From Parasedimentitalea marina (GTDB lineage: Bacteria; Pseudomonadota; Alphaproteobacteria; Rhodobacterales; Rhodobacteraceae), in assembly GCF_004006175.1 (NCBI RefSeq), contig NZ_CP033219.1:124001-188000 (forward strand): DNA of 64,000 bases, written 5' to 3'. Position 1 is the first letter of the stretch. Each line of letters begins with the position of its first letter. Shown here one piece after another: positions 34,406-43,206 of the stretch. The notes under the pieces were generated by a model that saw only the letters and a program-made list of their open reading frames with translations, was not told where the DNA came from and made no database searches. A program made the translations under genes and the position numbers.

Positions 34406-34628
34406 TCCCACGTTATCTATGGGGTGCGGGCCGCCTGCGGAGCGTGACCCGCCAGGGGTGCTCCATGCGCCGAGATGGTGAACCCGCCAAAGATGGCGCG
34501 AGATTCGCGCGTTATTCTTGAACACATGCGGAGATGCCGCATATTATTATTTCTACCTGCCCAGATTGCGCGTTTTGCGCATTCGTTTTCAGCTATCACG
34601 GGAGAAAGCACGGCAGGAGTGATCACCG

Positions 34629-36251
34629 ATGAGTACTAAAAAACATGTCTATCAAACCATAGCCGACGCGGTCAGTGACCACGGTGTGGAAACGATGTTT
34701 GGGTTGATGGGCGATGCCAACCTCTTCATGGTGGACAGCTTTGTGCGCGATTGCGGCGGGCGGTTTGTGCCGGCCGCGCACGAGGGCAGCTCGGTGTTGA
34801 TGGCGCTGGCCTATGCCCATGTCGCTGGCAAGGTCGGCGTGGCCTCGGTGACCCATGGACCGGCGCTGACCAATTGCATAACAGCGCTGACCGAAGGCGT
34901 GCGGGGACATATTCCCATGGTTCTTCTGGCCGGGGATACCCCAGTGGCCAATCCGCGCCACCTGCAGGGGATTGATCAGCGTGAACTGGTCAAAGCCTCG
35001 GGGGCCGGTTTCGAACAGCTGCGCGCGCCTGACACGGTGGGCCGCGATGTGGCACGGGCCTTTTACCGGGCGCAGGTTGAACGCCGCCCCATTGTCCTGA
35101 ACATGCCCGCCGACTTCATGTGGGAGGAGGCAAACCATAAGACACAGGTGCTTGATGTGTTCACCGCACCGGGTGGTGTGGCCGAAGGCGATACCCTGGA
35201 CGAGGCCATTGGCATGATCGCATCGGCACGCCGTCCACTGATCCTGGCCGGCGGTGGCGCCGTCGCGGCGCGTGATCAGCTGATCCGCCTGGCTGACCGG
35301 CTAGAGGCCCCGCTGGCGACAACGCTAAAGGCCAAAGGCTTGTTTCAAGGCCATCCCTATAACATCGACATCTTCGGCACCCTTTCCACGCCCGCGGCCT
35401 ATGACTTGATCGCCAAATCCGATTGCATCGTCTGTTTCGGCACCGCACTGCATGATTTCACCACCGACCGTGGCAAGTTGATGAAGGACAAGCGGATCGT
35501 TCAGGTGGATGTTGAACCCACTGCCATCGGGGGTGGGGTGCACCCAGACGCGGCGCTGGTGGCGGATGCCGGCCTGACGGCTGAAACCATTCTGTATTGG
35601 CTGGACGAGGCCGAGATCGCCGCCAGCGGGTTCACCCGCGAATTGGACGTTGATACGCTCACCATGCACCCTACCGGGTCCGACAAAACCGCCGAGGGCT
35701 GCGTGAATTATGTGCACGCGCTGGAGCAGCTGGAAACGGCGCTGCCAAAAGACCGCGTGCTGGTCACCGATGGGGGCCGCTTCATGACCGAGGTCTGGTG
35801 CCGCATTTCTGCGCCAAATCCACAAAGCTTTGTGGTGACAGCGAATTTCGGCTCTATCGGTCTTGGCCTGCAGGAAGCTGTCGGTGCCGGTCTGGCGGCT
35901 CCGGAGCGACCTGTGGTGATGTTCACGGGCGACGGTGGCTTTATGATGGGCGGCATCAACGAGTTCAACACGGCCGTGCGCCTGGGTCTCGACCTGATCG
36001 TTATCGTCGCCAATGATTCCGCCTATGGCGCCGAACATATCCAGTTTCTGGATCGCAAAATGGACCCCAGCCTGACCGAATTCCACTGGCCCTCATTTGC
36101 GGGCATCGCCACATCGCTTGGCGGTCAGGGATTTGAGGTACGCTCCAGTGAAGAGTTGGAGGTTGCGCTTGCGGCGCTGACGACCCGCAAGGGTCCAGTG
36201 CTGATCGAACTGCGGCTTGACCCGCATGATGTGCCCCGCATGCGCATTTGA
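34629..36251 (+). CDS. thiamine-diphosphate-dependent enzyme, acetolactate synthase-like
   Basis: 540 residues in the three-domain order of this superfamily: PYR domain with the cofactor-activating Glu in AAHEGSS (about 50), central domain, and PP domain with the ThDP/Mg motif GDGGFMMGGINEFNTAVR...N near residues 437-466. The motif ends with the Asn of VANDSAYG. No quinone-tail or small-subunit gene is nearby, so it is unlikely to be the biosynthetic IlvB; a decarboxylase or lyase of the benzoylformate or oxalyl-CoA type is as likely. The start at 34629 follows a GGAG-like site. It converges on maiA with a hairpin between. Confidence 0.85.
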   Translation: MSTKKHVYQTIADAVSDHGVETMFGLMGDANLFMVDSFVRDCGGRFVPAAHEGSSVLMALAYAHVAGKVGVASVTHGPALTNCITALTEGVRGHIPMVLLAGDTPVANPRHLQGIDQRELVKASGAGFEQLRAPDTVGRDVARAFYRAQVERRPIVLNMPADFMWEEANHKTQVLDVFTAPGGVAEGDTLDEAIGMIASARRPLILAGGGAVAARDQLIRLADRLEAPLATTLKAKGLFQGHPYNIDIFGTLSTPAAYDLIAKSDCIVCFGTALHDFTTDRGKLMKDKRIVQVDVEPTAIGGGVHPDAALVADAGLTAETILYWLDEAEIAASGFTRELDVDTLTMHPTGSDKTAEGCVNYVHALEQLETALPKDRVLVTDGGRFMTEVWCRISAPNPQSFVVTANFGSIGLGLQEAVGAGLAAPERPVVMFTGDGGFMMGGINEFNTAVRLGLDLIVIVANDSAYGAEHIQFLDRKMDPSLTEFHWPSFAGIATSLGGQGFEVRSSEELEVALAALTTRKGPVLIELRLDPHDVPRMRI

Positions 36252-36275
36252 CCGTGGCGGATTAAAACACCGCAG

Positions 36276-36304
36276 GGCCAGCGTCCAAAAAGGGGGCGCT
36301 GGCC
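36276..36304. terminator. terminator between the ThDP enzyme and maiA
   Basis: 8-bp stem GGCCAGCG (36276-36283) and CGCTGGCC (36297-36304) in the 73 bases between two converging genes. The loop contains AAAAAG and no long T run follows. Confidence 0.5.
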
Positions 36305-36324
36305 GCATATCACGTCGGGTGTCG

Positions 36325-36963
36325 TTATGTATTGTGTACCGCATCCGGGTGCGCAGCGGCAAAGGCGGGATGCTGCGCACAGGCCGCCTCAACCGCGACG
36401 ATCCGGGGCAGGTCGGCAAAATCAACACCCCAACGCCGGGCGTTGTAAAGCTGTGGCATCAGACAGATATCCCCCAGCCCCGGCATCGCGCCGATGCAAT
36501 AGGGCTGCTGCTCAAACGCCTCCACAAGGCTTTCAAAGGCCTCAAGTCCGGGCCGGATGAACCGCGCCATCCAGGCCTCGCGCGCAGCCGAAGGATCGGC
36601 CGCAGTGGAGGCGGCATAGGCAACCACCCCCAAATTGCACACAGGGTGTATATCGACCGCGATGCTCTGCGCCAAAGCTTGGGCCTGCACTCGCAGCGCA
36701 GGGTCCTTGGGCAGTAGGTCCATCTTGTGGGTTTGGTCCAGATAGTCGAGGATCGCCAGTGACTGTGTCAGCCGCAACCCGTCGATCTCCAGCACCGGCA
36801 CCAGACCTTGCGGATTGCGGGCCAGATGCTCAGGCGATCTCTGTTCGCCTTTGACCAGATCAACCGAGACAGCCCGATAGGGGATACCCGCAAGGTTCAG
36901 CGCAATGCGCAGCCGGTAACTGGCGGACGAGCGCCAATAATCATACAGAACCGTCTCACTCAT
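36325..36963 (-). CDS. maiA: maleylacetoacetate isomerase
   Basis: 212 residues, glutathione S-transferase zeta fold. Converts maleylacetoacetate to fumarylacetoacetate with glutathione. The signature SSASYRLRIALNLAGI near the N-terminus holds the catalytic serines (SSxSxR), followed by NPQGLVPVLEID and DYLDQTH. The start at 36963 is MSETVLYDYW, with GGAG nine bases upstream; an in-frame start 57 bases earlier is less likely. It is the distal gene of the homogentisate cluster, 69 bases after the VOC gene. Confidence 0.92.
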   Translation of the reverse strand: MSETVLYDYWRSSASYRLRIALNLAGIPYRAVSVDLVKGEQRSPEHLARNPQGLVPVLEIDGLRLTQSLAILDYLDQTHKMDLLPKDPALRVQAQALAQSIAVDIHPVCNLGVVAYAASTAADPSAAREAWMARFIRPGLEAFESLVEAFEQQPYCIGAMPGLGDICLMPQLYNARRWGVDFADLPRIVAVEAACAQHPAFAAAHPDAVHNT

Positions 36964-37032
36964 TCCTTGGTCTCCACCCGTGTCCCAATCAGTCATCGCA
37001 GGGTGCGTGCCGCCACGCACCCTGTCCAGAGC

Positions 37033-37575
37033 TTATACGTCGCTCAGTTCTTTCGAGTGCATCCACTCGGCATGTTTGGGGGCCTTCTTGGTCTTTGACC
37101 ATTCTTCCAGCATATCCCACTTTACCGCGTCCAGCTTGGCCAGCATCGCCTCTTCTTTTGGATCCGGGCAAGCCAGCTCCACCCGGTGACCATTGGGGTC
37201 AAAGAAGTAGATCGAGTGGAAGATCGAGTGGTCGGTGACACCCAGAACCTCGACACCATTCCCCACAAGGTGGTCCCGGAATTCCAGCAGCGTGTCGCGG
37301 TCTTTGACCTTGAACGCGATGTGTTGCACCCAGATCGGCGTGTTGCGGTCGCGGTCCATTTCGGGCTTGGTTGGCAGCTCAAAAAACGCCAGCACGTTGC
37401 CATTGCCCGCATCCATAAAGATATGCATGTAGGGATCTGGCTCATGGGTCGAGGGCACATGGTCCTCGGCAATTGCCAGTACAAAATCCATTTTCAGGTT
37501 GGTATTGTACCACTCCACAGTCTGCTTTGCATCTTTGCAGCGATACGCAACGTGGTGGATCTGTTCGATTTTCAT
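37033..37575 (-). CDS. VOC (glyoxalase/extradiol dioxygenase-like) protein
   Basis: 180 residues with two beta-alpha-beta-beta-beta modules. The three metal ligands of the superfamily are in place: His in IEQIHHVAYRC (about 7), His in WVQHIAFKVKD (about 84), Glu in GHRVELACP (about 134). A 40-residue lysine-rich tail follows. It could be a ring-cleaving dioxygenase or an isomerase acting on a ring-cleavage product. It sits in the homogentisate cluster between maiA and the DUF2783 gene. Confidence 0.85.
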   Translation of the reverse strand: MKIEQIHHVAYRCKDAKQTVEWYNTNLKMDFVLAIAEDHVPSTHEPDPYMHIFMDAGNGNVLAFFELPTKPEMDRDRNTPIWVQHIAFKVKDRDTLLEFRDHLVGNGVEVLGVTDHSIFHSIYFFDPNGHRVELACPDPKEEAMLAKLDAVKWDMLEEWSKTKKAPKHAEWMHSKELSDV

Positions 37576-37579
37576 ACGG

Positions 37580-37783
37580 TTAAACCTCCGGTTTCAGCGC
37601 GGCCGCAGCCAGCGCCTGTGTCAGGATCGCGCGGTTTCCTATCTGGTTGGCCAGCACCAGGATCAACCGCGCGTTCAGCGCGTCGCTGTCTTCCTTGCTG
37701 AGGCCGTCATGGGTGGCGAGCAGTTCCGCATAGAAATCGTCGGCACCGGTGATGTTCGGAGAGAGGATCAATTGGTCTGACAT
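37580..37783 (-). CDS. DUF2783 family small protein
   Basis: 67 residues starting MSDQLILSPNITGADDFYAE at 37783, with GGAG just upstream; longer in-frame starts run into the flavin hydroxylase gene. The pattern DDFYAELLATHDGLSKEDSDALNARLILVLANQIG (in parts) is DUF2783, a family usually found next to aromatic flavin monooxygenases, as here. Function unknown, perhaps a structural partner. It lies four bases after the hydroxylase stop. Confidence 0.8.
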   Translation of the reverse strand: MSDQLILSPNITGADDFYAELLATHDGLSKEDSDALNARLILVLANQIGNRAILTQALAAAALKPEV

Positions 37784-37787
37784 GAGA

Positions 37788-39398
37788 TTACTCCTGACCA
37801 CTGGCGCGGCGAATGGCGGCGCGGAACTGGTTTTCATCAAAGCTGGGGCGGCGGGCTGCGACATGCTGATCCGGGCGGATCAGATAGACACCGCTGTCGC
37901 AGTCCCCCAGGTAGCGGTCTTTCAAGGCCAGTGTCTTGTCATCCTTGACCGAGAGGGCCAGCCGGGTGACCGTGATGCCAGCCTCTTCGATCACGTCGGG
38001 GGCTTCTGCATCGATGGTCAGCAGGGTGAACTTGTCTGCCAGTTGCGGTAGCAGGTAGTCATCCCCCAGCAGCACATCAGGACAGGCCGATCCGGGACGG
38101 GACCGGGCCGGGCCATTCAGCGCATCAGCCGAGTTCAACGAGGAGCCATCATAGGTGCAGGGCACCGACAACCGACCCGAATTGACCAGCGGGCGGGCAA
38201 ATTCATGATGCTCGGACAGATCCAGCACCGCATCGCGCAACAGGCGGGACATTTCCGATTTCGGGGTGATGAAATCGGTTGAGCGGCTCGAGTTCAGGAT
38301 GTTCTCATCCGCACCATAGATCCGTTCGGTATCGTAGGTGTCCAGCAGGCTTTCGGGCGCGGTGCCATCGATCACCAGTTTCAGTTTCCAGCACAGGTTG
38401 TCTGTGTCCTGCAGACCCGAGTTGGCACCACGTGCACCAAAAGGGCTGACCTGATGCGCGGCATCGCCGGCAAACAAGACTCTATTATGGCGGAATTGCT
38501 CCATGCGGCGACACTGGAAAGTATAGATAGAGACCCACTCCAGCTCGAACTCCACATCATCACCCAGCATGGCCTTCAGGCGGGGGATGACGTTCTCGGG
38601 GCGCTTCTCGCGCTCCTTGTCGATGTCCCAACCCAGCTGCAGGTCAATGCGCCAAACGTTATCGGGCTGCTTGTGCAGCAGCGCGGACTGTCCCTTGTTG
38701 AAGGGCGGATCAAACCAGAACCAGCGTTCGGTTGGGAAATCGGCCTCCATCACCACATCGGCAATCAGGAAGTTGTCCTCGAACACCCGGCCGACAAAAT
38801 CCTTGCCCAGCATAGAGCGCATCGGTGATCCGGCCCCATCACAGGCAATGATCCAGTCTGCTTCCAGATTATATGAGCCCTCCGGGGTGTCGATCTCGAT
38901 GGTGACGTGATCGGGATGGGTGCCGATGGCCGACACCTTGTTGCGCCCTCGAAGCTCAATCGGGGCGCCCTCGGCCTGCAAGGCGCGGACCCGGTGCACC
39001 ATGTATTCTTCGAAATAATACTGCTGCAGATTGATAAAGGCCGGGAACTCGTGGCCATCTTCGGGCAGCAGGTTAAAGTCATAGACCGGGCGCTCGTCAA
39101 AGAACACTTTGCCGACATTCCACTGCACACCCTTGTCGACCATCGGCGTACCGCAGCCCAGCCGGTCCAGAATTTCCAGCGGCCGTTTGGCAAAGCAAAT
39201 GGCGCGCGAGCCAAAGCTGACTTTGTCGTTGTCATCCAGCACCACAACCTCGATGCCCTGCTGGGCCAGGTCGATGGCAGCGCCCAGACCGACGGGGCCG
39301 GCGCCGATAACAATAACCTTATGACGCACAGGCGCGGATGCATCCTGATCCGCATGGCGTTCATACGGATACATGGGGACTTCAAATATCTTATTCAT
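37788..39398 (-). CDS. FAD-dependent class A aromatic hydroxylase
   Basis: 536 residues. The nucleotide fold starts VIVIGAGPVGLGAAIDLA (about residues 30-47), the DG motif is ACDGAGSPMRSMLG (about 190) and the second FAD motif is LFAGDAAHQVSPFGARGANSG (about 315-335, cited in part). This is the para-hydroxybenzoate hydroxylase / MhpA class that inserts one oxygen into an aromatic ring with NAD(P)H. Position in the homogentisate cluster suggests it feeds a hydroxylated aromatic acid into the pathway, but the substrate cannot be read. Start at 39398 chosen over a longer frame that runs into the upstream intergenic repeat. Confidence 0.88.
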   Translation of the reverse strand: MNKIFEVPMYPYERHADQDASAPVRHKVIVIGAGPVGLGAAIDLAQQGIEVVVLDDNDKVSFGSRAICFAKRPLEILDRLGCGTPMVDKGVQWNVGKVFFDERPVYDFNLLPEDGHEFPAFINLQQYYFEEYMVHRVRALQAEGAPIELRGRNKVSAIGTHPDHVTIEIDTPEGSYNLEADWIIACDGAGSPMRSMLGKDFVGRVFEDNFLIADVVMEADFPTERWFWFDPPFNKGQSALLHKQPDNVWRIDLQLGWDIDKEREKRPENVIPRLKAMLGDDVEFELEWVSIYTFQCRRMEQFRHNRVLFAGDAAHQVSPFGARGANSGLQDTDNLCWKLKLVIDGTAPESLLDTYDTERIYGADENILNSSRSTDFITPKSEMSRLLRDAVLDLSEHHEFARPLVNSGRLSVPCTYDGSSLNSADALNGPARSRPGSACPDVLLGDDYLLPQLADKFTLLTIDAEAPDVIEEAGITVTRLALSVKDDKTLALKDRYLGDCDSGVYLIRPDQHVAARRPSFDENQFRAAIRRASGQE

Positions 39399-39446
39399 CT
39401 GGTCTCCTCCCAAGATGGGTGTGCACAAAGCACAGGTTCTCCGGTT

Positions 39447-39480
39447 CCCGGCGAGGGGTCGCCGGGAGTATTCTTTTATT
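39447..39480 (+). repeat. intergenic repeat related to the GGAGTATT family
   Basis: Hairpin CCCGGCGA (39447-39454), GGGG, TCGCCGGG (39459-39466) followed by AGTATTCTTTTATTTTC. It resembles the other GGAGTATTTT elements of the window and lies upstream of the flavin hydroxylase. Confidence 0.5.
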
Positions 39481-39614
39481 TTCTCATTGTTCAGGCTAGG
39501 GCGACACGATCTGGATCAATGCCTATTGCCTGTTTTATTGGGCTTTTCGCCTTGGGGTCGAACGTCCGCTGTCATCCGGCCCCAAGACTAAGCGCTAGAG
39601 AGCGCCCTTCAGCA

Positions 39615-40565
39615 TCAGCCCTGCAGTGCAGCCCACATGTCCAGATCGCGCTGGGCGGTCCAGATGCGGGGGTGGTCGATGCCGCGGGCCTCGTCAAAGG
39701 CGCGGGCGACGTTGAAGGGCAGGCAGTGCTCGTAGATGGCGTAATCCTTGAATTTGGGATCACAGGCTTCGCGTACCGCGTCCCAGGCCTCTTTCAGGGT
39801 GCCATTGCGGGCGGCAACTTTGGCGGCGGGGAGATAGGTGCTTTCAACAAAATCACGGGTGCTTTCGATGGCGCGGGCGACGGCCTCTTTGCCGATCAGT
39901 GCGCCGCCACGACCCGGCGCAATTGCGTCCACGTCAAAGGCCGCAATGTTGTCCAATGTGCTGCCCCAGTCGCCAAAGTGACCGTCCCCACAATAGCAGG
40001 CCGAGTGATCTTCGACGATGTCGCCGGTGAACATGACGTTTTCGTCGGGCACATGGATGACGATATCGCCGGCTGTGTGGGCGCGGCCCAGATGCATCAG
40101 ATCGACGCGGCGGTTGCCCAGATAGACGGTCATGTCTTCGCTGAAGGTGGTGGTGGGGTAGGTCAGGCCGGGAATGCTCTCGTGACCCTCAAACAGACGT
40201 GGGAAGCGCTGGAATTCGCTGTCCCAGTCCTCTTGGCCACGTTCCACAACCATTGAGCGGGCGGTGTCACCCATGATGATCTGGTCGGCACCAAAGGCCG
40301 AGGCGCCCAGCACGCGGACCGCGTGATAGTGGGTCAGCACAACATGGCTGATTGGCTTATCGGTGACCGAACGCACGCATTCGATGACCTTGTTGGCCAG
40401 ACGCGGTGTCGCCTGCGCCTCGACGATCATGACGCTATCGTCGCCGATAATAACGCCCGAGTTAGGGTCGCCTTCGGCGGTAAAGGCATAGAGCCCTTTG
40501 CCGATCTCGTCGAAGGTGATTTTCTTTTCGGTCATGTCGCCTTGGGATGCGAATGCTTTGGCCAT
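39615..40565 (-). CDS. metallo-beta-lactamase-fold hydrolase with altered metal motif
   Basis: 316 residues of the MBL fold. The signature HxHxDH reads THYHAVRVLG here, keeping the first two His but replacing Asp and His with Val and Arg. The later ligands are present as HLGRAHTAGDIVIHVPD and FTGDIVEDHSACYCGDGH. The loss of DH is, as I recall, shared by a subfamily near aromatic-degradation genes. Start at 40565 follows AAGGA with eight bases of spacing. It probably hydrolyses an ester, thioester or lactone intermediate, or binds one metal only. Confidence 0.8.
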   Translation of the reverse strand: MAKAFASQGDMTEKKITFDEIGKGLYAFTAEGDPNSGVIIGDDSVMIVEAQATPRLANKVIECVRSVTDKPISHVVLTHYHAVRVLGASAFGADQIIMGDTARSMVVERGQEDWDSEFQRFPRLFEGHESIPGLTYPTTTFSEDMTVYLGNRRVDLMHLGRAHTAGDIVIHVPDENVMFTGDIVEDHSACYCGDGHFGDWGSTLDNIAAFDVDAIAPGRGGALIGKEAVARAIESTRDFVESTYLPAAKVAARNGTLKEAWDAVREACDPKFKDYAIYEHCLPFNVARAFDEARGIDHPRIWTAQRDLDMWAALQG

Positions 40566-40607
40566 GGTGTTTGTCCTTATGTGTCAGCGCCTGTGGAGGG
40601 TTTGGGA

Positions 40608-40640
40608 GCCTCCGGCGGGAGTATTTTTAAAAAGATGAAA
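40608..40640 (+). repeat. GGAGTATTTTT repeat copy overlapping a gene end
   Basis: GCCTCCGGCGGGAGTATTTT then TAAAAAGATGAAA, 31 of 33 bases identical to the copy at 26001. It reads forward while the genes read reverse, and its right end supplies the last codons (SSF) and the TAA stop of the VOC gene. Confidence 0.7.
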
Positions 40641-41004
40641 CCGGGTCGTTGTCTTGCAGGAATTCCAGGCGGTTGCCGAAGGGGTCTGTGGCAAAGAACC
40701 GTTTTCGGCCTTCCATTGCTACGTCCCAGGTTAGGGCATGACCTGCGGTTTCAAACCGCGCAGCCAGCGCGGCAATGTTGGAGGTACGAAAGCCCGGGTG
40801 GGCTTTTTGTGCGGGTGCAAATGGATGTTCCACACCCAGATGTAATTCACTGCCCGCCAGGGCAAACCAAAGCCCGCCACGCGCCTGCAGCGGTTTGGGT
40901 TTGGCGATCTCGCGCAGACCAATCAGATCACCCCAGAAGGCGCGGCACAGGTCCTCGCCCCCTTTGGGGATCGCAATCTGGATATGGTCAAGCGCGAGGG
41001 TCAT
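40627..41004 (-). CDS. VOC family protein, glyoxalase-like
   Basis: 125 residues. LDHIQIAIPKGGEDLCRAFWG starts the fold; HLGVEHPFAP and DPFGNRLEFLQ hold the other ligand positions His and Glu. It lies three bases after fahA in the homogentisate cluster. Its last residues are encoded by an intergenic repeat element. Role unknown; small VOC proteins like this are often glyoxalase/bleomycin-resistance-type. Confidence 0.8.
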   Translation of the reverse strand: MTLALDHIQIAIPKGGEDLCRAFWGDLIGLREIAKPKPLQARGGLWFALAGSELHLGVEHPFAPAQKAHPGFRTSNIAALAARFETAGHALTWDVAMEGRKRFFATDPFGNRLEFLQDNDPVSSF

Positions 41005-41007
41005 CGG

Positions 41008-42276
41008 TTAGCCCCCAGATCGTTGCGGGTGGATCTTTGCGGGCAGGATTTGGCCAGTGCAGTCGCCAAAGCCGATGGTGAAGCCCTTGCCGCGGGCATT
41101 GCCACGCAGGGTGAGTGTGTCACCGTCTTCGATGAAGGCACGGGTCTCGCCGGTGTCCAGGGTGAACGGTTCACGCCCGGCCCAGCTGAGTTCCATTAGC
41201 GATCCGAATTCAGAGCGCTCGGCGCCGGAAATGGTGCCCGATCCCAACAGATCACCGGCGTTCATTGCACAGCCGCCACTGGCATGGTGGGCCAGCTGTT
41301 CGGCAGCGGAATAATACATGCGGTTATAGTTGGTCTTGGACAGGGAACTGGCTCGGTCGGCGCCTTCGGGCTGCATCAGCACCTCAAGCTCGATGTCATA
41401 CAGCCCGTCTTTGCTGCCGTTCAGATAGGGCAGCAGCTGTTTTTCACGCGGTGGTGTCGGGGCGCGGAAGCCCTCCAGCGCGGCCGAGGTGACAATCCAC
41501 GGTGAGATTGAGGTGCCGAAAGCCTTGCCCTGAAACGGACCCAGCGGCTGGTACTCCCAGCCCTGGATGTCGCGGGCGGACCAGTCGTTCAGCAGCACAT
41601 AGCCAAAGATCATTGCGTCCGCCTCGTCGACGGTGATGGGCTGGCCCAACTCGCTGTCGGTGCCAACAATCGCGCCCAGTTCCAGCTCGATATCCAGGCG
41701 TTTGCTGGGGCCGAACGACGGCATCTCGGCGTCGGGGGCTTTGGTCTGGCCATTGGGGCGGTGCAACGCGGTGCCCGAGACCACCACCGAGGAGGCGCGG
41801 CCATTGTAGCCGATGGGGATGTGCAGCCAGTTGGCGGGCAGATCGGGCGAGCCGCGCAGGATCGCGCCCATGTTTTTGGCGTGCTGCATACCGGCGTAGA
41901 AATCGGTGTATTCGCTGACCGCAAGTGGCATGTGCAGCTCGGCATCCCCCATCGGCACCAGCAGCGGTTCCACTTTGTCCTGCTCGGCAGCGCCTTTGCC
42001 CAGCAGCGCAAACAAGCGCTCACGCAGGGCGGCCCAGACAGCGGGGCCTTCCTCCATCAGGGCGTTCCAGAACGGCACGTCGAACAGGGGATCGTCGGTC
42101 AGGGTGATCAGGCCTGTTGCCTCGGCGGCCTGCATGTCCAGAACCATGTCGCCAATCGCAACACCACAGCGCGGATCGCCGTCATCGGTGGAAAAGACCC
42201 CGTAAGGCAGGTTGTTCAGCGGAAAGGGGTGGGCGGCGTCATTGGCCGAGGCAACCCAGCTTTTCATCAAAGGCAT
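41008..42276 (-). CDS. fahA: fumarylacetoacetase
   Basis: 422 residues. Last step of the homogentisate pathway: fumarylacetoacetate to fumarate and acetoacetate. Metal and active-site residues are seen in YTDFYAGMQHAKNMG, RLDIELELGAIVG and LNDWSARDIQGWEYQPLGPF (the metal-binding Asp and the Glu pair). The start is taken at 42276 (MPLMKSWVASAND); the ATG overlaps the stop of the MBL gene upstream as TAATG. Belongs to the hmgA-MBL-fahA-VOC-MBL operon. Confidence 0.94.
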   Translation of the reverse strand: MPLMKSWVASANDAAHPFPLNNLPYGVFSTDDGDPRCGVAIGDMVLDMQAAEATGLITLTDDPLFDVPFWNALMEEGPAVWAALRERLFALLGKGAAEQDKVEPLLVPMGDAELHMPLAVSEYTDFYAGMQHAKNMGAILRGSPDLPANWLHIPIGYNGRASSVVVSGTALHRPNGQTKAPDAEMPSFGPSKRLDIELELGAIVGTDSELGQPITVDEADAMIFGYVLLNDWSARDIQGWEYQPLGPFQGKAFGTSISPWIVTSAALEGFRAPTPPREKQLLPYLNGSKDGLYDIELEVLMQPEGADRASSLSKTNYNRMYYSAAEQLAHHASGGCAMNAGDLLGSGTISGAERSEFGSLMELSWAGREPFTLDTGETRAFIEDGDTLTLRGNARGKGFTIGFGDCTGQILPAKIHPQRSGG

Positions 42277-43148
42277 TAAAGCGTTTCCTTTTGGTCGAGG
42301 GAAATGGTCAGCCCGTCGGTTCCGATAAACAGCGGACCTGACCATTCACGGCAGGTTTCAGCCCGCCAGTCTGTTTCAGTGAAATCGGGGTCGTCACAGG
42401 GGACGAGATGGTTCAGGGCAAGGCGTTTTACGCCTGCTTGCGTGGCGATACGGCCCACCTGATCGGCAGGGCTGTGCGAGCGTTCCAAATGGTGGCGCAG
42501 GCGGTCATCGCCATTGCCAACACGGGCACATAGAGCGTCGATGCCGGCGCTTAGCATGGCCTCGTGCACCAGCAGATCCGCATCCTTGGCAAAATCGACC
42601 ATTTCGGGGATCGGGGCGGTATCGCCGGACAGCACGACGCAGTGATCCTGACCAGTCAGACGCAGGGCAAAGCTGTCTTCGATCGGCGGGTGGGCATTGC
42701 GGAGCACATCCATGGTCAAGGGACCAAGCTGCATCTGGCCGGGTTCGATCACCTGAATATTTGCCAGCGGCGCAAAGTCTGGGCGGCCCTCATCGCGCAG
42801 GCGCAGGGAAATGTCGAACTCCATCGCCTGCTGAAAACTGGCCCAGTAGCGATCCAACCCCAGCGGGCCGATGACCGGAATGGGCCGGTTCAGGCCAGCA
42901 GTCCAGGCAGTGTGGAACAGGGCGCCCAACTCCAGGTAGTGGTCCGAGTGCAGGTGGGTGATCACGATCGCATCCAGATCGGTCAGTGCAACGCCAGCAT
43001 CACAGATGCCGCGCGACACGCCAAGACCGGCATCAACCAAAATTGTCTGCCCATCCAGCTGCACCAGGATAGAAGTCGGCATTCGGGTGCCGGGACGTAT
43101 GGCCGGGCCACCTTTGGTGCCAAGAAGGACAACTTGGTTCTTGTGCAT
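42276..43148 (-). CDS. metallo-beta-lactamase-fold hydrolase (RNase Z-like group)
   Basis: 290 residues with intact metal motif THLHSDHYLEL (about residue 62), Asp in VLSGDTAPIPEM and a terminal His in LALNHLVPCDD. LVDAGLGVSRGICDAG and RMPTSILVQLDGQTILVD are MBL-fold N-terminal strands. Unlike the second MBL gene of the cluster it has all ligands. Starts 58 bases after hmgA and overlaps fahA by one base. Substrate unknown; likely a thioester or lactone formed in aromatic catabolism. Confidence 0.82.
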   Translation of the reverse strand: MHKNQVVLLGTKGGPAIRPGTRMPTSILVQLDGQTILVDAGLGVSRGICDAGVALTDLDAIVITHLHSDHYLELGALFHTAWTAGLNRPIPVIGPLGLDRYWASFQQAMEFDISLRLRDEGRPDFAPLANIQVIEPGQMQLGPLTMDVLRNAHPPIEDSFALRLTGQDHCVVLSGDTAPIPEMVDFAKDADLLVHEAMLSAGIDALCARVGNGDDRLRHHLERSHSPADQVGRIATQAGVKRLALNHLVPCDDPDFTETDWRAETCREWSGPLFIGTDGLTISLDQKETL

Positions 43149-43206
43149 TGATCGTTCCCTTTTCCCTTATGTCTTATCCACCATGACATCGGCCATGGTG
43201 GACAGG

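Noticed and set aside
36125..36428. Forward/reverse frames over the end of the ThDP enzyme
   Set aside because: They are shadows of the real gene in other frames with arginine-rich improbable proteins.
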